Assembly: GCA_036504995.1 (NCBI GenBank)
Contig: DASXUG010000005.1
Location: 62,001 to 126,000, forward strand
Source of the DNA: DASXUG01 sp036504995
GTDB lineage: Bacteria; Pseudomonadota; Gammaproteobacteria; Burkholderiales; Methylophilaceae
Reading direction: 5' to 3'
DNA: 64,000 bases
Shown here one piece after another: positions 62,200 to 64,000 of the stretch. Position 1 is the first letter of the stretch. Every line of letters begins with the position of its first letter. A program made the translations under genes and the position numbers. Below the pieces are notes generated by a model. That model was not told the origin of the DNA and did not search any database. It saw nothing but the letters and a program-made list of their open reading frames with translations.

Positions 62200-62700
62200 C
62201 TAGCGCCCTTTATTACGTTTAATCATTTTTGTTTTGATGCGGTTTTGCTTCAGCGGCGACAAGTACTGCACAAACACTTTGCCCAACAGATGATCCATCT
62301 CGTGTTGAATGCACACCGCCAACAAGCCATCTGCCTCAATTTTAAAGGGTTTTCCTTCACGATTCAGCGCTTCAACAATCACGCTCTCTGCCCGCGTGAC
62401 CATTTCATAAACGCCAGGCACTGACAAACAACCTTCTTCGTAATCTTGCGATCCCTCAGCCTTAGTGATTTTGGGGTTAATAAATACCTGTAGTTTATTT
62501 TTTTCTTGGCTGGTATCAATCACAATCACTTGCAGATGCACATCTACCTGAGTAGCTGCCAAGCCTATACCAGGAGCGTCATACATGGTTTCCGCCATGT
62601 CGTCGACCAGCCGCCTAATTTCAGCATTCACCTCTGCTACAGGTTTAGCAATAGTATATAAACGCGGGTCTGGATAATTAAGTATGCCTAAGATTGCCAT
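62200..62700 (-). CDS. def: Peptide deformylase
   Basis: 166 residues. Removes the formyl group from nascent chains. Three PDF motifs are visible: APGIGLAATQV, EEGCLSVPGVYE (metal-binding Cys) and IQHEMDHLLGKVF (HExxH). Divergent from the LysM gene. Confidence 0.96.
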   Translation of the reverse strand: MAILGILNYPDPRLYTIAKPVAEVNAEIRRLVDDMAETMYDAPGIGLAATQVDVHLQVIVIDTSQEKNKLQVFINPKITKAEGSQDYEEGCLSVPGVYEMVTRAESVIVEALNREGKPFKIEADGLLAVCIQHEMDHLLGKVFVQYLSPLKQNRIKTKMIKRNKGR

Positions 62701-62807
62701 ATAAAATGATTAAAAAACATAAAAGCTTGATTGTTGAAAGAATTGAATGCAAAATTTAACGCAAATTGTCGTGTATAAACACGCGTAAACGACCGAGGTC
62801 ATCACTT

Positions 62808-63944
62808 ATGTTCCGAACTATTATAACGCCGCTACTATTTTGTTGCCTGACTGCATTTGCGGCGCCCAACACGATTGAACTGCAAAATGACCATCCAGAC
62901 AGCTATGTCGTCGTTAAAGGGGACACGCTGTGGGATATCTCTGGCAAGTTCTTAAAATCCCCTTGGGAATGGCCAAAAGTGTGGCAAATGAATCGCGACC
63001 AAATTAAAAACCCACACTGGATCTACCCAGGTGACGTTATTGTACTCGACATGAGCACTGGTTCGCCACAACTTAGGTTGCTCAAAGAAACAACTAAAAC
63101 GGTGAAACTAGAGCCTGGCATCATTGAAGAACCGCTTGAGAAAAAAGCCATCCCAACCATCTCCCCTGACATTATCACGCCGTTTCTAACACGTCCTTTA
63201 ATTATTGAAAAAGAGGGATTAAAAGACGCACCCATCATCATTGGCGGGCCAGACAACCGTGTGATTTATAGTGCGGGCACAAAAGTTTATATTGATAAAA
63301 TTAAACCTGGTTCAAATATCCATTGGCAACTTTACCGCCCTGGCAAAACACTGACAGACCCTGACACCAAAGGCGTGTTAGGCATAGAGGCAAACTATTT
63401 GGGTGACATTAATATCACCAAATATGGCGAACCAGCAACAGCAATGCTCATTACGGCGAAAGAGGAAGTTTTTGTCAAAGATAAACTGGTAGAAGCCCCA
63501 GAAACCATTCAACAATCTTTTGTGCCACACGCCCCCGATACGCACATCATTGGCAGAATCGTATCGATTTATGGTGGCTTGGCTGAAACTGGTCGTAACT
63601 CGATTGTCACCATCAACCTAGGCAAGGACAACGGCATTGAGCCGGGCCATGTACTCAGCATTAATCGCTTGGGTCGTTATATTAGCAAGAACCCTGACGA
63701 GAAAAAAAGCGAAGAAAAATTTACCTTAAAAGAGCTACAAGCGCCTGATAAAGAACCCAAAGCTGAAACCCCTAACCCCAAAAATGACCCCTCTAAAAAT
63801 CCTAAACTGATCAAGTTGCCGAACGAGCGCGTGGGCCTGTTAATGGTATTCAGAACATTCAACAAGATCTCTTACGGCTTGGTGATGCAGGCTTCGGAAG
63901 CCATTAACGACTCCGACCTAGTAGAAACACCAGAATCTCAATAA
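62808..63944 (+). CDS. LysM-domain peptidoglycan-binding protein
   Basis: 378 residues. Signal peptide to about residue 18, then LysM (YVVVKGDTLWDISGKF, through YPGDVIVLD, about 28-75), a Pro/Lys-rich long remainder and no catalytic domain. The def-LysM-dprA order is general in betaproteobacteria. ATG 62808 has GAGGT 8 bases upstream. Confidence 0.88.
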   Translation: MFRTIITPLLFCCLTAFAAPNTIELQNDHPDSYVVVKGDTLWDISGKFLKSPWEWPKVWQMNRDQIKNPHWIYPGDVIVLDMSTGSPQLRLLKETTKTVKLEPGIIEEPLEKKAIPTISPDIITPFLTRPLIIEKEGLKDAPIIIGGPDNRVIYSAGTKVYIDKIKPGSNIHWQLYRPGKTLTDPDTKGVLGIEANYLGDINITKYGEPATAMLITAKEEVFVKDKLVEAPETIQQSFVPHAPDTHIIGRIVSIYGGLAETGRNSIVTINLGKDNGIEPGHVLSINRLGRYISKNPDEKKSEEKFTLKELQAPDKEPKAETPNPKNDPSKNPKLIKLPNERVGLLMVFRTFNKISYGLVMQASEAINDSDLVETPESQ

Positions 63945-63949
63945 GCGCT

Positions 63950-64000
63950 ATGGCGTATCCCGCCGACTTGCAGCAAGAACACGCGTTATGGGTTGCGCTG
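63950..64000 (+). CDS. dprA: DNA processing protein DprA, N-terminal fragment
   Basis: Only 17 codons are visible (MAYPADLQQEHALWVAL) before the window ends. The stretch and position right after the LysM gene match dprA, which loads RecA on incoming DNA in transformation. The identification rests mostly on context. Confidence 0.65.
   Translation, partial: MAYPADLQQEHALWVAL

Overview
The window looks like chromosomal DNA of a betaproteobacterium of the Methylophilaceae type (Methylotenera or a close relative). The evidence is gene order (def-fmt-htpX-rsmB-DUF4390-ntrY-ntrX, lptC-lptA-lptB-rpoN-hpf-hprK-rapZ-PTS, fmdB-DUF502-aspS), protein flavour and moderate GC. The genus is inferred from recall, not computed. 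Almost all of it is housekeeping DNA. No rRNA, tRNA, prophage, CRISPR array or complete insertion sequence was seen.

Layout. 1-940 (minus): a cut-off EamA-type exporter behind a short leader ORF packed with Cys codons and mutually exclusive hairpins; this is the most striking regulatory structure in the window. 985-7061 (minus): purM, two DUF3108 proteins, an RsmB/NOP-type RNA methyltransferase, a dicarboxylate/amino-acid symporter and a GNAT acetyltransferase. 7150-11685: AI-2E-type permease and hda, then soxYZ behind the protease bepA, divergent from moaC. 11834-15617: two hypothetical proteins, an EIIC-EAL fusion (putative c-di-GMP phosphodiesterase) and a His-rich secreted peptide. 15622-18674 (minus): thiO and a Kef/CPA2 antiporter. 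18853-28980 (plus): Kdo synthesis and LPS transport (kdsD, kdsC, lptC, lptA, lptB), then rpoN, hpf, hprK, rapZ, a mannose-type EIIA, ptsH, ptsI and a DUF4870 protein. 29182-32580: prlC and a small accessory island with a toxin-antitoxin pair between related repeats in opposite orientation.

32593-44927: tpm, HPP-CBS protein, HAD phosphatase, xthA, nnrD, fmdB, DUF502, aspS, apt, nudB, nadA, a YbhP-like protein and clsB. 45009-45507: a Cys-tailed small peptide and a palindrome-rich divergent promoter. 45507-49980: yjbQ-like gene, trhP, a CBS protein, the yebC family gene, ruvC (apparently with an ATC start) and ruvA. 49990-54892: a Cupin-XRE regulator divergent from an omega-aminotransferase/mmsA pair, then an MFS transporter. 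54897-62700 (minus): def, fmt, htpX, rsmB, DUF4390, ntrY and an NtrX whose AAA+ motifs have decayed. 62808-64000 (plus): a LysM protein and the start of dprA.

How they work together. The PTS here consists of HprK, HPr, EI and an EIIA with no sugar-specific EIIB/EIIC beside them, which points to a regulatory rather than a transport PTS. The only EIIC in the window is fused to an EAL domain. Sigma-54 is intact, but the NtrX encoded here lacks the sigma-54 contact motif and the ATPase residues, so it probably acts as a plain DNA-binding response regulator.
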